Below are positions 28,382 through 37,134 of a stretch of DNA of 53,180 nt, in pieces. Each line of letters starts with the position of its first letter. Position 1 is the stretch's first letter. Source of the stretch: an uncultured Candidatus Poseidoniales archaeon (GTDB taxonomy: Archaea > Thermoplasmatota > Poseidoniia > Poseidoniales > Thalassarchaeaceae); the NCBI GenBank assembly GCA_905182515.1, contig CAJJBW010000009.1, positions 1 to 53,180 on the forward strand, read 5' to 3'. Below the pieces are notes generated by a model. It did no database searches, was not told the DNA's origin, and saw only the letters and a list, made by a program, of their open reading frames with translations. Both the position numbers and the translations under genes were made by a program.

Positions 28382-31300
28382 CTTTGGTCCTCCAATTCTA
28401 GTCTCATAGCGACCCCTAAACTCTTCATTTCGTCTAACAATAGTTTGAATGCATATGAAGTTTGAATTTTATAAACTTCGGCACCGTCACCATGAATAGG
28501 CGAAACATAAGTTCTTTTCCTTGGATCGTACCAAGCTATATGCCCTGATTGGGCGCAAACGAATAAATCAATACCATCAGATTCACCCAGTAATCTGTCT
28601 TTAATCACCATTGATGCTCCATGTGATATCAGACAATCCCTTTCCATTTCTCCGAATCTTAATCCACCTTGTCTTGCTCTTCCTTCTGTAGGTTGTCTAG
28701 TTAGAATTTGCACTCTACCACGACTTCTAGCATGTAACTTACTACTGACTAGATGATGTAATCTTTGATAATAAATTACTCCGACGAAAACTTCAGCAGG
28801 GTATGCTTCTCCAGTTTCCCCGTTGACCATTGATTCTCTTCCTGTATGGTTAAATCCGTTTCTCAAAAGACCTGATCGTAGAGATTCTTCCTTCTCCCCA
28901 GTAAATGCTGTTCCATCAATCCTCCTAGTTTCCATTGATCCAACTTTTCCTCCAACCATTTCAAGAACGTGTGCAACTGTCATCCTAGAAGGAATAGCGT
29001 GAGGATTTATTAGTATATCTGGTATCACTCCATCTTCTGTAAATGGCATATCTTCTTCATTTACCATCCTTCCAATTATTCCTTTCTGACCGTGCCTACT
29101 TGCGAACTTATCCCCCAATTCAGGGATTTTATTGCTCCTTAAAGTGATTCTAACTAATCTCCCTGAGTCTAATGATTCTGTAACGAATACATTGTCTACC
29201 CAACCGTATTCACCATGTCTTACGTTCATTGATGATTCACGTCTTTCTTGAGCTTGTAAGAATGCACCATGTGCTTCCTCTAAGAATCTTGGAGGACTGG
29301 TTTTACCTACTAAAACAGGATTTTCTCCTTTGGCAGTAGACAAGAATGTCTCAGGTATTGGCAATCCATCCCTTTCTAAATGTGCATATGAATCCCAAGA
29401 TTTTAGGCCTTTGATTTCATCTAATCCAGTTCCAGGTATTTCTATTCTTTCTTCTTGACCACCAGGGAATCTTTTATTTTCTGCATTATAAGTTCGCATA
29501 AATGAAGAACGCCCCATAGATCTTTCTACAGATGACTTGTTCATTACAATTGCATCCTGCATATTGTAGCCATGATAACTCATAATAGCAACCACGAGAT
29601 TTTGACCACCTGGTCTTCGATTAAATTTAGTCGAATCCATTGCCCTTGTACCCACAATTGATCTTTGAGGGTAATGCATTATGTGGGCTCTAGTATCGGG
29701 CCTTAGCCGGTAGTTTGCACTTGATAAGCCTAAACTTTGCTTAACCATGGCAGTACCACCAGTAACTCTTGGCGTAGAGTTATGCTCAGGATAAGGCACT
29801 AATGACGCGCATACTCCCAGAATTAATTGAGGATCTATTTCTACGTGAGTAAAAATCAGAACTGTGTGCCCTTTCTTTTCTTTCCGCTTTAAAGAATCAA
29901 TATCATCTTGATAATAGTTTAGTGGGATTTTGAATTTCTCTATGATTGTATCTCCATTTGGCATTTGAATTTCTGCAGCTAAATGCGCATGAGATATATC
30001 ATGATCTCCAAGGTTTAGCCACTCAACCTTATCTGGGTTTATTGGCCTCTTGTTCTTTGGAGATTCAGAAGGCAAGTCATAAGGCCTAGGTGCAATAAGT
30101 AAGTCTTCTTCTTCTTCCGCATCTACCCACTCAACTACTCCTGTCCTAACTAAATCACTGAAATCAATTTCACCTGACCTTATGGAATCTAAATGCATTT
30201 TAGATAACGTCAAACTTCCATTTTCTATTACTAAAAGAGGACGTAGAATTCTGCCACGATCAGTGTTTATGAACACATCTTTATTTTCAGTATCGTGTCT
30301 AATACTGACTTCGTGTCTTATTTTACCTTGCCTTCTACGGCGTTTAAACTGGCTAACTAATTTCTGAGGGCGTTTATGCAAACCGAAAATATCACCATTT
30401 ACGTGAACTCTAGAACCATCTGCCCAACCATCAGGGTTATCATTAACTCCAGTTTCTTTCAATAATTCCTTAACATCTCCTTCAGCTACTTCTTCTGAAA
30501 CGTCAATCATCTGGGCTGCATTTTTCACTAAACCACAATTTTGACCTTCTGGAGTCTCGTTAGGGCATAGGCGCCCCCATTGTGTTGGATGTAAATCTCT
30601 TGCTTCAAAATGCGGTTGACTTCTTACTAATGGACTCGTAACTCTCCTCATGTGTGACAAAGCAGAAAGGAATGTAGTACGATCTAATAATTGACTTACT
30701 CCAGATCTTCCTCCTACCCAATTTCCTGTTGCTAAAGCATGCATAATTTTTGAAGTTAGAACATCAGGCCTTAGGCAAGAATTAATTTTTAATTCCCTCT
30801 TACGATTATGATGCCTTTCGAGCTGGTACTTTAAATCCCTAGCTAGTTGCTGTAAACTGACTCTGAATAAATCCTCAATTAAATCACCTGCTAAACGTAC
30901 TCTTTTGTTAGCATAATGATCTTTGTCATTAGGATCCTTGTTGTTGATTGCCATTTCTAATACTTGTCGGACAATTCTTCCAAGGAAAATTGCTTTTTTC
31001 TGACGGTGCTCATATGCTGCACCTAAATGAGGCAATAGTTCTTTGTCTAAAAGATTCTGTATACGAGATTCCCTATACTCTTTTTGTTGTCCAGCAGCAA
31101 ATTTCTTTTCCAACCATGCTAATGCTTCTTCTTCGTTTTCTACCCCATATTCTTCATTGTCTTTTACATCATTTAGATTTGCAACTGTATATTTCATAGC
31201 CTCAACAGGCCCGGCTATTGATGAGAATATTTCTCTATCGTTTGACATCCCTAAAGAACGCATCAACAATACAACAGGTATTGCGGTTGTTCCTGCACTA

Positions 31301-32067
31301 GGAATTTTGACCATTAACATTCCATCTCTACGCTTCTCAACATTAAGTGGTTTACGAACTCCGTCTTTTTGTGAGAATATTTTTGCAACTTCAGTGTCAT
31401 GTGCATATTTCTTATTTCTTTCAACTGTAACTCTGTTAGGTGCTAAATCTTCCATAGATATTAGTACCCTTTCTGTACCATTGATAATGAAATATCCGCC
31501 TGGATCTACAGGATCCTCTCCAAATTTCCTTAATAATTTAACATATTGTTCTGCATCTTCAGGAGATGTATCTGGAGATAATTTACGGTTTGAGTCTATG
31601 TTATTTGCATGAAGATTACATCTTGCTGACCTTACCATAATTGGTAAATTTCCAATATGGACATTTTTCTCATCCATATAACCTAAATCCGCACCTGGAG
31701 ACGGAGGTAAGTCATCCCTATAAATTCTAAAATCCAAATATACAGGCGCAAAATATGTAAGTTTTCGTAATCTACATTCCATTGGCGTAGCCGGGTGTTC
31801 GGCTCCGTTAGCCTCTCTTATAGTCGGTTGACCTAATCGAATATTTTTTACCCTAACTACTATTTCCTTTTCTAAAACGTCTAATTTTATAAGTCCGCCT
31901 TCAGATTCATCGATTTCAAAATCGTCGCTACCAATCCTAATATTTCTGACGATTTTTTCCATCCTACTTGATTTACCATCTGATAAGGGGATACAATCAT
32001 TGTATGATGCAAGTTGGTGGTTAACTAAGCTTCTTTTACTAAAATAACTCTCTACGATTTCCTTCAT
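28378..32067 (-). CDS. rpoB: RNA polymerase subunit B (Rpo2), unsplit
   Basis: 1229 residues. The gene is a single intact B subunit rather than the B'/B'' split seen in several methanogens and halophiles. Signatures include GYFIINGTERVLISMEDLAPNR near residue 200, RWGRLCPNETPEGQNCGLVKN-type sequence around residue 500, the active-site GYNMQDAIVMNKSSVERS, and KFASRHGQKGIIGR near residue 990. With A' and A'' it forms the core catalytic cleft. The start is ATG 32067, 13 bases after the rpo5 stop; the stop overlaps the rpoA1 start. Confidence 0.98.
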   Translation of the reverse strand: MKEIVESYFSKRSLVNHQLASYNDCIPLSDGKSSRMEKIVRNIRIGSDDFEIDESEGGLIKLDVLEKEIVVRVKNIRLGQPTIREANGAEHPATPMECRLRKLTYFAPVYLDFRIYRDDLPPSPGADLGYMDEKNVHIGNLPIMVRSARCNLHANNIDSNRKLSPDTSPEDAEQYVKLLRKFGEDPVDPGGYFIINGTERVLISMEDLAPNRVTVERNKKYAHDTEVAKIFSQKDGVRKPLNVEKRRDGMLMVKIPSAGTTAIPVVLLMRSLGMSNDREIFSSIAGPVEAMKYTVANLNDVKDNEEYGVENEEEALAWLEKKFAAGQQKEYRESRIQNLLDKELLPHLGAAYEHRQKKAIFLGRIVRQVLEMAINNKDPNDKDHYANKRVRLAGDLIEDLFRVSLQQLARDLKYQLERHHNRKRELKINSCLRPDVLTSKIMHALATGNWVGGRSGVSQLLDRTTFLSALSHMRRVTSPLVRSQPHFEARDLHPTQWGRLCPNETPEGQNCGLVKNAAQMIDVSEEVAEGDVKELLKETGVNDNPDGWADGSRVHVNGDIFGLHKRPQKLVSQFKRRRRQGKIRHEVSIRHDTENKDVFINTDRGRILRPLLVIENGSLTLSKMHLDSIRSGEIDFSDLVRTGVVEWVDAEEEEDLLIAPRPYDLPSESPKNKRPINPDKVEWLNLGDHDISHAHLAAEIQMPNGDTIIEKFKIPLNYYQDDIDSLKRKEKKGHTVLIFTHVEIDPQLILGVCASLVPYPEHNSTPRVTGGTAMVKQSLGLSSANYRLRPDTRAHIMHYPQRSIVGTRAMDSTKFNRRPGGQNLVVAIMSYHGYNMQDAIVMNKSSVERSMGRSSFMRTYNAENKRFPGGQEERIEIPGTGLDEIKGLKSWDSYAHLERDGLPIPETFLSTAKGENPVLVGKTSPPRFLEEAHGAFLQAQERRESSMNVRHGEYGWVDNVFVTESLDSGRLVRITLRSNKIPELGDKFASRHGQKGIIGRMVNEEDMPFTEDGVIPDILINPHAIPSRMTVAHVLEMVGGKVGSMETRRIDGTAFTGEKEESLRSGLLRNGFNHTGRESMVNGETGEAYPAEVFVGVIYYQRLHHLVSSKLHARSRGRVQILTRQPTEGRARQGGLRFGEMERDCLISHGASMVIKDRLLGESDGIDLFVCAQSGHIAWYDPRKRTYVSPIHGDGAEVYKIQTSYAFKLLLDEMKSLGVAMRLELEDQR

Positions 32068-32080
32068 TTATAACAACTCC

Positions 32081-32668
32081 TTATGCCCTCTCGACTACTA
32101 ATCTGTATGCAATACTAGTGCCCGCAGATCTACTATATCTGTGAACTTTCATTACCCTGTTTGTTAGCCAACCTGCCAGTAATGTATCATCTTCTGCTTC
32201 GGTCATTTCTTTTATTGCTTGAACAGCAGGATCTGTAATTAATATTTTAGGCAATAATTCTTTAGCTAGCCTGTCTTTTCCTTCGAAATCTTTTTCCATT
32301 AAGTTCCAAGGAGCCAATTCGCTTTCTTCATTTTCTATTGCTACTAATTCATGATGAGGCACTAAGATATGATTTAAAACGTTAAAACGGTCATCACCTT
32401 TAGGTATATCTTCATCCAATAATGCATTTCGAGATATAGTTATCCTACCACTACGGCTACGCTTTCTGGAAGCCATTTGTTCACGAATTACTGCCATAAT
32501 AACTTCTAAATCTGCAGTTCCCATTTCTAAATCGACTTTTTTTGCTACTTGCTCGACCGTCATTCTTTTGATGGCATCCATATTCGCATCATCGGCTAAT
32601 TTGTGGGCCCTGTCTTCTGGGACTCCGAGTTCGATTAATCTCTTTTTAGTTGAGCTTTTTACTGCCAT
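32081..32668 (-). CDS. rpoH: RNA polymerase subunit Rpo5 (RpoH) with N-terminal HhH-like extension
   Basis: 195 residues versus about 75-85 for typical archaeal RpoH. The C-terminal RpoH core is clear: NHILVPHHELVAIE, ELLPKILITDPAVQAIKE, and the ending SRSAGTSIAYRLVVERA. The core also has inserted residues (about 130-160). The first ~60 residues form an HhH-like domain, similar to the one on Rpo1C (TKKRLIELG, RAHKLADD, VEQVAKKVDL), joined by a basic linker RKRSRSGR. RpoH is the jaw subunit of the archaeal enzyme. It is the first gene of the operon and lies just downstream of tRNA-Lys on the same strand. Confidence 0.95.
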   Translation of the reverse strand: MAVKSSTKKRLIELGVPEDRAHKLADDANMDAIKRMTVEQVAKKVDLEMGTADLEVIMAVIREQMASRKRSRSGRITISRNALLDEDIPKGDDRFNVLNHILVPHHELVAIENEESELAPWNLMEKDFEGKDRLAKELLPKILITDPAVQAIKEMTEAEDDTLLAGWLTNRVMKVHRYSRSAGTSIAYRLVVERA

Positions 32669-32719
32669 TTTCGCATTCCCCTTACCTGCAGATAATATGG
32701 GCCAAAAAGCTTAGTCAGG

Positions 32720-32793
32720 CGGGCCTGACGGGATTCGAACCCGCGGCCGACGGGTTAAAAGCCCGTCGCTCTACCTGACTAAGCTACAGGCCC
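32720..32793 (-). tRNA. tRNA-Lys (anticodon UUU)
   Basis: On the minus strand a full cloverleaf is seen. The acceptor stem pairs 32787-32793 with 32721-32727. A D arm with TAGCTTAGTCAGGTAGAGC follows, then an anticodon stem GACGGG/CCCGTC with loop CTTTTAA, giving anticodon TTT. The T loop is TTCGAAT. The discriminator is G and no CCA is encoded, unlike tRNA-Pro. An AT-rich TTCTTAAACC near 32829-32838 (about 40 bases upstream) could be its TATA box. A run of five T lies just past the 3' end and may terminate it before rpo5. Confidence 0.93.
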
Positions 32794-32870
32794 ATAGCAT
32801 ATGCTGGGCTATTGGCCGTCCTAAGAGGGGTTTAAGAATCTAACTAACCAAGGTCCGCCGAGGAACGAGG

Positions 32871-32915
32871 AAGCCCCTATACGCGCATCTTGGATTAGAC
32901 ACTCATAGGGCGCTT
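32871..32915. other. Unexplained imperfect hairpin element between tRNA-Lys and the methyltransferase/biotin-ligase gene
   Basis: The arm aagcccctat (32871-32880) can pair with atagggcgctt (32905-32915) over ten base pairs with one bulged base, leaving a loop of about 24 bases. A second pairing, CCAAG upstream with CTTGG in the loop, is also possible. The block 32850-32880 is GC-richer than its surroundings. No ORF is supported here. It could be a small non-coding RNA, a leader, or the decayed end of a mobile element, but nothing in the sequence decides between these. Confidence 0.35.
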
Positions 32916-32953
32916 ATTGGATAAATGTTTTTGAATAATAGAGGATTTTGGAG

Positions 32954-34306
32954 ATGCATGAATATAGCAAATATATATTGTTTGAAATTGATAATATATG
33001 TTCATTCAATTTAGAGATTCCTTACACAGTATACTCTCCGCAAGAGGATACTTTCTTACTTGCAGAAGCCATTATAAATTTGAATATGGTAAAGGGCCGA
33101 TCATTAGAAATTGGTTCCGGTTCTGGTGCGGTATCATTACTATTAGCTCATTTGGGTTGGAATGTTTTATCTTGTGACATTAATCCATATGCAGTAGCCG
33201 CCACTAGAGCGAATGCAAAGAGATATGGATTTTCAGAAACGATTAAAACAATTGAGAATGGAGTAGGTGAAGATTTGGTAATTGATCCTAATATTTCATT
33301 AATTGTATGGAATTTACCTTATCTAAATCCTCTAAAAGATGGAGATGAGCAACTAGAATATATCGAAGACGCTGCTTATATCGATACAAACAATGGAGGT
33401 TGGAGTGAGAAATTATTAAAGGAATTGGAACATAGTCAAATATCTGATGATTGCGTAGTTTTACTTCTTTTTAGAACATATCCAAAAAGTCCTAGTTCTC
33501 CAGTTACTTGGAAAAATAGAGGTTGGGCTAGTAGATTAGTAAATAGAAAAGTAATCGCCGATGAAAAATTAGAAGTCTATGCTTTCTGGAAACCTGGAAA
33601 TAACAAATCACCTTTGATTATAGAAAAATGTGACAGCACAATGGACGAAGCAAAAAAACTATCAGGCATAGGCTGGAATAGAATCCTAACTAATAATCAG
33701 AATAAAGGGCGAGGCAGGAGATCTTCAAAATGGGTATCTGGCACAGGAGATATGCTTGCAACATGGGTCATTCCTAAATCGTCAGTTCAAGATATTTCAA
33801 TAGGTTTATTACAAATAGAAATTGGATCATTAGTTGCTGACGCGTTAAATGTAAATCTAAAATGGCCTAATGATATAGTTTCTATAGATTTCAGAAAAAT
33901 GGGAGGAATCATTATTGAATCTAGCGATGCAGAAGATGTAATTAGAGTCGGAATTGGATTGAATAAAGATATCAAATTAATTGATGGGCAAAGAACATCA
34001 GGTTGGTCAGAGATATTTGAGGATGCAAATCATTTAAAGATCTTTGAAAATATCGATGCGGCACTTTCTTCAAGGTTTGAATTTCCCAACTTACAGATGT
34101 TGGAATTTAATCCCAATTCTTTAATTAATTCTTGGAATTCATTATCCAGATATCTTTCCAGAGGCGTAATTTTAAATAATAATCAAATTAAGTATAGAGT
34201 TGTGGGATTAAAAGAAAATGGATTTTTGGAAATCTTAAATTCACATAAAATGTGTCTTAATGATAGTTTAGATAATATTAATTGGGAATATGATATCAAC
34301 AACTAA
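32954..34306 (+). CDS. HemK/Mtq2-like methyltransferase fused to biotin-protein ligase
   Basis: About 450 residues in two parts. The N-terminal part (about 1-205) is a SAM-dependent N5-glutamine methyltransferase: YSPQEDTFLLAEAI, the SAM loop EIGSGSGAVSLLLA, and the catalytic motif NLPY at 120-123 (usually NPPY). The second part (about 215-450) is a biotin-protein ligase: CDSTMDEAK, GRGRRSSKW at about 252, KWPND at 303, and KMGGIIIE. The first would modify a release factor or similar protein; the second attaches biotin to a carrier. ATG 32954 and TTG 32948 are both possible, and AGAGGAT precedes the TTG. The biotin carrier gene is at about 50.5 kb. Confidence 0.9.
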   Translation: MHEYSKYILFEIDNICSFNLEIPYTVYSPQEDTFLLAEAIINLNMVKGRSLEIGSGSGAVSLLLAHLGWNVLSCDINPYAVAATRANAKRYGFSETIKTIENGVGEDLVIDPNISLIVWNLPYLNPLKDGDEQLEYIEDAAYIDTNNGGWSEKLLKELEHSQISDDCVVLLLFRTYPKSPSSPVTWKNRGWASRLVNRKVIADEKLEVYAFWKPGNNKSPLIIEKCDSTMDEAKKLSGIGWNRILTNNQNKGRGRRSSKWVSGTGDMLATWVIPKSSVQDISIGLLQIEIGSLVADALNVNLKWPNDIVSIDFRKMGGIIIESSDAEDVIRVGIGLNKDIKLIDGQRTSGWSEIFEDANHLKIFENIDAALSSRFEFPNLQMLEFNPNSLINSWNSLSRYLSRGVILNNNQIKYRVVGLKENGFLEILNSHKMCLNDSLDNINWEYDINN

Positions 34307-34593
34307 ATTGACAATCTTTCACGGACTAAGTTTATTTTTCCTGAACTAGTTAATGTTTCAAATAAGTCATGTGAATTAAGTATCTCCAGATAATATTTAT
34401 AATATTTTAAATCAACTTTTATGATAAATCTAAAGCTGCCTGAAAACGGAGCAAAATCAAAAAGCCTCCAAGTTGAATTTTCCAATAGTTCATTTAAAAT
34501 TATTTCCAAGTCCTTTCTAGAATTAATTTCGGAATTGAGTGATATTCCAATCCAGCGGTGCTTTCCTCTTTTGGCCTTGGATAACCGCACCAT
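34303..34593 (-). CDS. Candidate RNase P protein component 2 (Pop5/Rnp2)
   Basis: 96 residues from ATG 34593; the frame continues upstream to 34677, but that part (PILPPWLLQ) looks non-coding and this ATG gives the family-like N-terminus MVRLSKAKRGKHRWIGISL. The C-terminal block SGKINLVRERL matches the GVSGTIRxLEE-type ending of Pop5, and the middle strand-helix pattern (RKDLEIILNELLENS, IIKVDLKYYKYYLEIL) is compatible. Pop5 helps the RNase P RNA cleave tRNA leaders. The assignment is by pattern only; the N-terminus is more divergent than in typical members. It overlaps the end of the upstream convergent gene by four bases. Confidence 0.5.
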   Translation of the reverse strand: MVRLSKAKRGKHRWIGISLNSEINSRKDLEIILNELLENSTWRLFDFAPFSGSFRFIIKVDLKYYKYYLEILNSHDLFETLTSSGKINLVRERLSI

Positions 34594-34622
34594 GCGTTCC
34601 GAGAAGGGGTTTAACTTAACCA

Positions 34623-35738
34623 ATGATGGTACTTGCAATAACCATGGAGGTAATATTGGAAGAAGAAACTTTGACACAAAATAATAATATTACTAACCCT
34701 TCGACCTTACCTCACTTTTTACTATTACTCGTGATTAGCGGATTTTTATATTCCATGATGCAGTCAGATTTTGGAGAATTAGGGTACAAAGGTAGCTCTA
34801 TATTTTTATCCATTACAATGAGTTACTGTTTGGCAGCATTGTTTTTTGCCACCTCTTACGGGAATAAGTATTTTATGATCGAAGATAAGGGAATGGGAAT
34901 ATTGACTGGTAAATATTGGATTTTAGCCCTAAAAGCCATTATGCCTATTATATTAATTTCATCCTTTTTGTTGATAATTCTTAATGCGATATTTTCAGAA
35001 GAGAGCATTGATTATTTCATGAGTTCTTTATTTATTTTGATGTCTGTCGGCCAGGGCATTTCCATCGCATCCGGAGGAGTGATATATTATGGTAAAAAGA
35101 AAATTGAAAAACGTAGCAGTTATTCTAATAATAATGCTATTTTTAGAATGATTTTTATAGTTTTCATTTTTATCCCATTAATTTGGTGGTTTGGATATGG
35201 TGCAGATAACATATTAAGCAAAAGCTGGAAAATTAACTTTTGGTGGATATTTTTTGCATTCACAATAGGAATGATTTCTTATTGTATAGATAGATACACA
35301 TCAAATACGAGAATGGAATTAAATACAAATGGCGCCAAAGGAGATAAATTAATGACATTAATGATTTTGACGATATCATGGCATCTCCTAAGCTCTTGGA
35401 GAAGAAATCCTTACATCGTTGAATCAACAGACGCATTAATGATATTTGAAGAAGCTATTTTGATGATTATCACCATACTCCTCACTGTATCTGCCATGGT
35501 AAAGAAAGGCAAGAAAAGAGGTTGGAAAATTTTCGAAGCTCAATCTGCTCTTTTTTGGGGGGTGGCATTTGGATATGCATATGCGGGAAGTATAAGTTCT
35601 CTGACATCTCTATCTGAAAGATTAACTGAGAGTAGTTTGCTTCAGACTACAGCATTGGGTCATTTACTAACTGCTTTAGTAATTATATTAATCTTACCAA
35701 GATCAATAAAAAGTATGTCGTATAATGAAGAATATTAA
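34623..35738 (+). CDS. Polytopic membrane protein, function unknown
   Basis: Up to 371 residues with about nine predicted transmembrane helices spread across the whole length and short polar loops. Three starts are in frame. ATG 34623 has no ribosome-binding site, while TTG 34656 sits four bases after a perfect GGAGGT, so TTG 34656 (about 360 residues) may be the true start. I recognise no transporter or enzyme motif. It is divergent from the Pop5 candidate and is read toward the FtsZ-like gene, which converges with it. Confidence 0.6.
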   Translation: MMVLAITMEVILEEETLTQNNNITNPSTLPHFLLLLVISGFLYSMMQSDFGELGYKGSSIFLSITMSYCLAALFFATSYGNKYFMIEDKGMGILTGKYWILALKAIMPIILISSFLLIILNAIFSEESIDYFMSSLFILMSVGQGISIASGGVIYYGKKKIEKRSSYSNNNAIFRMIFIVFIFIPLIWWFGYGADNILSKSWKINFWWIFFAFTIGMISYCIDRYTSNTRMELNTNGAKGDKLMTLMILTISWHLLSSWRRNPYIVESTDALMIFEEAILMIITILLTVSAMVKKGKKRGWKIFEAQSALFWGVAFGYAYAGSISSLTSLSERLTESSLLQTTALGHLLTALVIILILPRSIKSMSYNEEY

Positions 35739-35748
35739 GTTAAATTTC

Positions 35749-36660
35749 TCATATGCCACTTAGTACCGCTACCAATCTTAATTTTCCCATCATCTCTTCG
35801 GTTGATCTAGCCCCAAGTATAACCTGACACTCTGGATTCAAGATTGAAAGGAAACCTTCTGACACTTGTTGCAAATGTGATAGAGTCATGTCAGGCCCCC
35901 CTTCCACTTGAATTAAGCAACCTTTCGCCCCTTCGACATTTATATCATAAAGTGGAGATTTTTTAGCCATTCTTACTACATTTTCTGGATCATGAGTACT
36001 ACCAGTTCCGACCACTAAAGTAGTTTCCCCGGGTTTACTGACAATAGTCTTTAAATCCATTAAATCCAGATTAATTTTTCCTACTTTAGCTAGTGTAGTA
36101 ACTAAACCTTCAATTAATTCCCCTATCCATTCTGATCCTGATTCCCAATCTGAGTTTCTATCTCTAGCCTGCCAGGCTAATCTCTCCATGCTGACCTTAA
36201 TACAAACATCGGAATATTTTTCCAAATCAGGTAATGCGTGTTGAGCTATGGCTGATCTAAAAGGTTGCTCTGAAAATGGTAAACCTGCTATAGCCACAAC
36301 AACGCTACCCGCCTCATGGGCCATTGACGCAATTTCAGGTGAAACTCCAGAACCAGTGCCTCCACCTAGTCCGGAAAGAATAATTACCAACTCTGATGAG
36401 TTAAGTAATGGTTTAAAGTCACCTATACCTTCTTTCAAACGATGTAGCGCCATTTTACCAAGTGTTGCAGTTCCCTTGTCTTGGTCGCCAAGGGATAATT
36501 GCAAACAATGAGCAGAATTTATCCCAGCAAATGAATCGCTATCAGCATCGATCAATAATAAATCAGCATAATTTGGGCACCTTGAATGGGCTTGACTGGC
36601 CCACTTACAACCAATTCCTCCTGCGCCGATGACCAATATACTGCCGCGCTCCATTGACAT
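35749..36660 (-). CDS. FtsZ/tubulin-superfamily GTPase
   Basis: About 303 residues. The tubulin signature GGGTGSG lies near residues 99-105 (GLGGGTGSG), preceded by the N-terminal nucleotide loop GAGGIGCKW. The T7 loop equivalent NLDLMDL is near residue 200, keeping the Asp that catalyses GTP hydrolysis across the interface. The protein is shorter than typical FtsZ (about 360) and the sequence is divergent, so it may be an FtsZ paralogue or a CetZ-like protein. GTG 36663, ATG 36660 and ATG 36654 are all in frame. The candidate SepF is far away, near 3.9 kb. A TPR gene lies upstream on the same strand, 30 bases away. Confidence 0.8.
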   Translation of the reverse strand: MSMERGSILVIGAGGIGCKWASQAHSRCPNYADLLLIDADSDSFAGINSAHCLQLSLGDQDKGTATLGKMALHRLKEGIGDFKPLLNSSELVIILSGLGGGTGSGVSPEIASMAHEAGSVVVAIAGLPFSEQPFRSAIAQHALPDLEKYSDVCIKVSMERLAWQARDRNSDWESGSEWIGELIEGLVTTLAKVGKINLDLMDLKTIVSKPGETTLVVGTGSTHDPENVVRMAKKSPLYDINVEGAKGCLIQVEGGPDMTLSHLQQVSEGFLSILNPECQVILGARSTEEMMGKLRLVAVLSGI

Positions 36661-36690
36661 CACTCGGATGAAGGGGTCAATTATATTATG

Positions 36691-36996
36691 CTAATCATAA
36701 TTCAGATATCTCTTATAACGGCGTCTTTCATCTCTTGCCCATACATTATCGGGCTCCAGTTTTAGTACTTTATCATAAAAAATTATGGCATTTTCAAAAT
36801 CGGATAAATATCTTCCACACATATGCCCCATCACATTCAATGCAGGGATACAATTAGGCTCAAAATTTAGTAGTTCATTTAAAATTGATTCTGCTTCGGA
36901 TATTTCCATCAACTCCATGTGATCCTCAGCCATCCCCAAACTTTTAAATTGTTCATCATTTAAGTCATAAATATTCCTCCAGGTAGGGCCAGTCAT
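36691..36996 (-). CDS. Small TPR-repeat protein
   Basis: 101 residues. Two to three helical pairs with the tetratricopeptide pattern are visible: SEAESILNELLNFEPNCIPALNVMG and FENAIIFYDKVLKLEPDNVWA, where a Pro near the end of helix B and the Ala/Gly positions fit the consensus. No signal or membrane segment is present. It heads the FtsZ-like gene on the same strand, and could act as a scaffold for it; this is only inferred from position. The ATG is at 36996 and the divergent respiratory cluster begins downstream of it on the other strand. Confidence 0.65.
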   Translation of the reverse strand: MTGPTWRNIYDLNDEQFKSLGMAEDHMELMEISEAESILNELLNFEPNCIPALNVMGHMCGRYLSDFENAIIFYDKVLKLEPDNVWARDERRRYKRYLNYD

Positions 36997-37134
36997 AGAG
37001 ATGCCTAGAGGTTTGACTGTTTTATGTTTCTGAATGAGTGTAAAAAAGAAGAAAAAGGAGAACTAGGGAAAGCGGGTTACTGGAACCTTAATAGTCTCCT
37101 TTCAATTGGAAAGGCATGTCATAGAGGCAAAAGT

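Noticed and set aside
34594-34677. Longer N-terminus for the Pop5 candidate
   Set aside because: The added residues are Pro/Leu rich and unlike the family; they also overlap the opposite promoter region.
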